DNA from: Deltaproteobacteria bacterium
GTDB lineage: Bacteria; Desulfobacterota; Desulfobacteria; Desulfobacterales; Desulfatirhabdiaceae
Reading direction: 5' to 3'
DNA length: 14,910 bases
Assembly (NCBI GenBank): GCA_021778975.1
Contig: JAJYBO010000043.1
Coordinates: 1-14,910, forward strand
The notes beneath the pieces were generated by a model. It had not been told where the DNA came from, ran no database searches, and saw nothing but the letters and a program-made list of their open reading frames with translations. Positions 13,630-14,910 of this stretch are shown one piece after another (within the stretch, counting starts at the first letter, position 1; each line of letters begins with the position of its first letter). The position numbers were made by a program, and so were the translations under genes.

Positions 13630-14691
13630 TCAGTGAATGCCTTTGAGCCGATACACATAGGCCAGTATTTCCGCCACCGCCTTGTAGAGTTCAAACGGTA
13701 TGTAGGCGCCAATGTCAACGGTCTTGAAAAGCGTTTGAGCCAGCGGCTTGTTTTCAACGACCGGCACGGAATGGGATTTGGCAATATCCTTTATAGTTTC
13801 AGCAATGAATCCCGCGCCCTTGGCAACCACTTTCGGAGCCAGCATTTTTTTGGATTCGTATGCCAGAGCCACCGCCAAATGGGTGGGGTTGGTGATGACC
13901 ACGGTCGCTCCTGGAACCGATTGCATCATGCGGCGGCGTGACATTTCCAGTTGGATGGAACGAATTCGGGATTTGATTCTGGGATCACCTTCGGTTTGTT
14001 TGGATTCTTCCTTGATTTCCTGTTTGCTCATCCGAAGGTCTTTCTGATGCTGCCACCATTGAAACAGATAGTCCAGAGCGGCTATTGCTATCATGGCCAG
14101 CCCGGTATAGAGGCTGATCCGGAATGCGGTTTGGCCAATGAACGTCCAGATATCCATGATGTCCATCCGCATCAGAAGCAGCATTTTCTGTATTTCCCCA
14201 CGGATCAGGCTATAGGACAGCCACCCCAGAAGGACAACCTTGAGCAGAGATTTGACGAGATCAACAACGGAACGCAGCGACAGCAGTCTTCCAATACCCT
14301 GAAGCGGGTTCAGCTTCGAAAAATTCGGAGACATGGCCTCGGAGGAGATGGTAAACCCCACCTGCATGATATTGGCCGCAATGCCGACAATCAGAACGGC
14401 CAGCATGACCGGAAAGACGATGAGGAAAAAATCAATCATGAGATGAAGCAGCATCGTCTGAAGAGAATCTGCTCGGAGCGATATTGTCCCCAGACCGCTG
14501 AAGAAATGCCGCATCATTTCGATGATGCGCTGGACCATCCATGTTCCCGCAACATAAAACGCCAGCATGGCGCCCAGCAGTACGAGCGCGGAAGACACTT
14601 CTCGACTGACCACAACCTGGCCTTTTTCCCTGGCGTCCCGCTGACGCTTGGGCGTCGCCTGTTCAGTTTTCTCCTGATCGTCTTCCGCCAT
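13630..14691 (-). CDS. flhB: Flagellar export switch protein FlhB
   Basis: 353 residues (family about 350-385). FlhB is the inner-membrane component of the type III export apparatus that switches substrate class from rod/hook to filament proteins. N-terminus EDDQEKTEQATPKRQRDARE and KGQVVVSREV are characteristic; four hydrophobic helices span about 33-60, 83-110, 145-165 and 185-213; the cytoplasmic domain carries the self-cleavage site NPTH at 268-271 in ATVVITNPTHLAVALAY. The C-terminus has VVENKPLAQTLFKTVDIGAY. ATG 14691 follows the fliR stop by 11 bp, with GAGG 8 bases upstream, so the two genes are co-transcribed. All functional motifs are intact. Confidence 0.97.
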   Translation of the reverse strand: MAEDDQEKTEQATPKRQRDAREKGQVVVSREVSSALVLLGAMLAFYVAGTWMVQRIIEMMRHFFSGLGTISLRADSLQTMLLHLMIDFFLIVFPVMLAVLIVGIAANIMQVGFTISSEAMSPNFSKLNPLQGIGRLLSLRSVVDLVKSLLKVVLLGWLSYSLIRGEIQKMLLLMRMDIMDIWTFIGQTAFRISLYTGLAMIAIAALDYLFQWWQHQKDLRMSKQEIKEESKQTEGDPRIKSRIRSIQLEMSRRRMMQSVPGATVVITNPTHLAVALAYESKKMLAPKVVAKGAGFIAETIKDIAKSHSVPVVENKPLAQTLFKTVDIGAYIPFELYKAVAEILAYVYRLKGIH

Positions 14692-14702
14692 GGGGGGCGC
14701 CT

Positions 14703-14910
14703 CTAATGCCCAATCAGTTTCATGGCGTGAAACAGTTCCCTGCCAATACCATCGAAAAGCTGGGCCATATACGTCGCCATCATTGGCAGCGAGAATGAAA
14801 AAAAGAAAATGCCAACAATGATATTCACCGGCGTGGCCACCATGAAAACGTTCATTTGGGGTACGGTGCGCCCCACCAGCCCTATCCCCAGACTGATCAG
14901 CAGCAGGGAC
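14703..14910 (-). CDS. fliR: Flagellar export protein FliR (C-terminal part only; 5' end outside window)
   Basis: 68 codons and a TAG stop, cut by the right edge. I translated the frame directly: it contains LGIGLVGRTVPQMNVFMVAT, the conserved FliR signature around R-x-x-P-Q-M-N-V-F, then hydrophobic VNIIIVGIFFFSFSLPMM and the tail FDGIGRELFHAMKLIGH. FliR is an inner-membrane part of the export gate that associates with FlhB, whose gene starts 11 bp downstream; fliR-flhB adjacency is the normal order and supports the call despite the short fragment. Confidence 0.92.
   Translation of the reverse strand, partial: SLLLISLGIGLVGRTVPQMNVFMVATPVNIIVGIFFFSFSLPMMATYMAQLFDGIGRELFHAMKLIGH

Overview
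The window is a flagellar gene cluster with every recognisable gene on the minus strand, so transcription runs from right (14910) to left (1). The content suggests a Gram-negative, polarly flagellated bacterium, most likely of the Desulfobacterota (Desulfobacterales-like). It has P- and L-ring genes (an outer membrane), FlhF/FlhG, sigma-54 (-24/-12) promoters, a FlgJ without a muramidase domain, and a small inverted-repeat element of a type I associate with that group. The taxonomic call is inference; no 16S or other marker is present.

Layout in the direction of transcription. (1) Export apparatus and control genes: 3' end of fliR, flhB, then after a 191-bp gap with a strong sigma-54 promoter, flhA, flhF, flhG and fliA (sigma-28). 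flhA/flhF overlap by 11 bp and flhF/flhG are 3 bp apart. Between flhG and fliA lies a nested inverted-repeat element (8751-8875) plus a second perfect 13-bp inverted repeat (8698-8741). (2) Rod and ring genes: a 291-bp gap holds a second sigma-54 promoter, followed by a small single-pass membrane protein (DUF2802/SwrB-like), flgF, flgG, flgA, flgH, flgI and flgJ. (3) Late genes: flgM and flgN behind a sigma-28-type promoter. (4) Left edge: after another sigma-28-type promoter that begins at the end of flgN, a Cys/Tyr/Asn-rich lipoprotein and the start of a FlgO-family lipoprotein, both visibly AT-richer than the rest.

Taken together the promoters spell out a hierarchy. Sigma-54 drives the export gate, fliA and the rod/ring genes. 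FliA, held by FlgM until the hook-basal body is finished, then drives flgMN and the lipoprotein pair.

Most of this is ordinary flagellar biology. The least ordinary items are a C-terminal Ada-like metal-binding module on FlhF, combined with departures from FlhF G-motif consensus and a FlhG without the usual activator motif; the Cys-rich repeat lipoprotein next to flgO; the inverted-repeat element upstream of fliA; and a sigD-swrB-like arrangement of fliA with the small membrane protein. I found no RNA genes, CRISPR arrays, transposase genes or defence systems.
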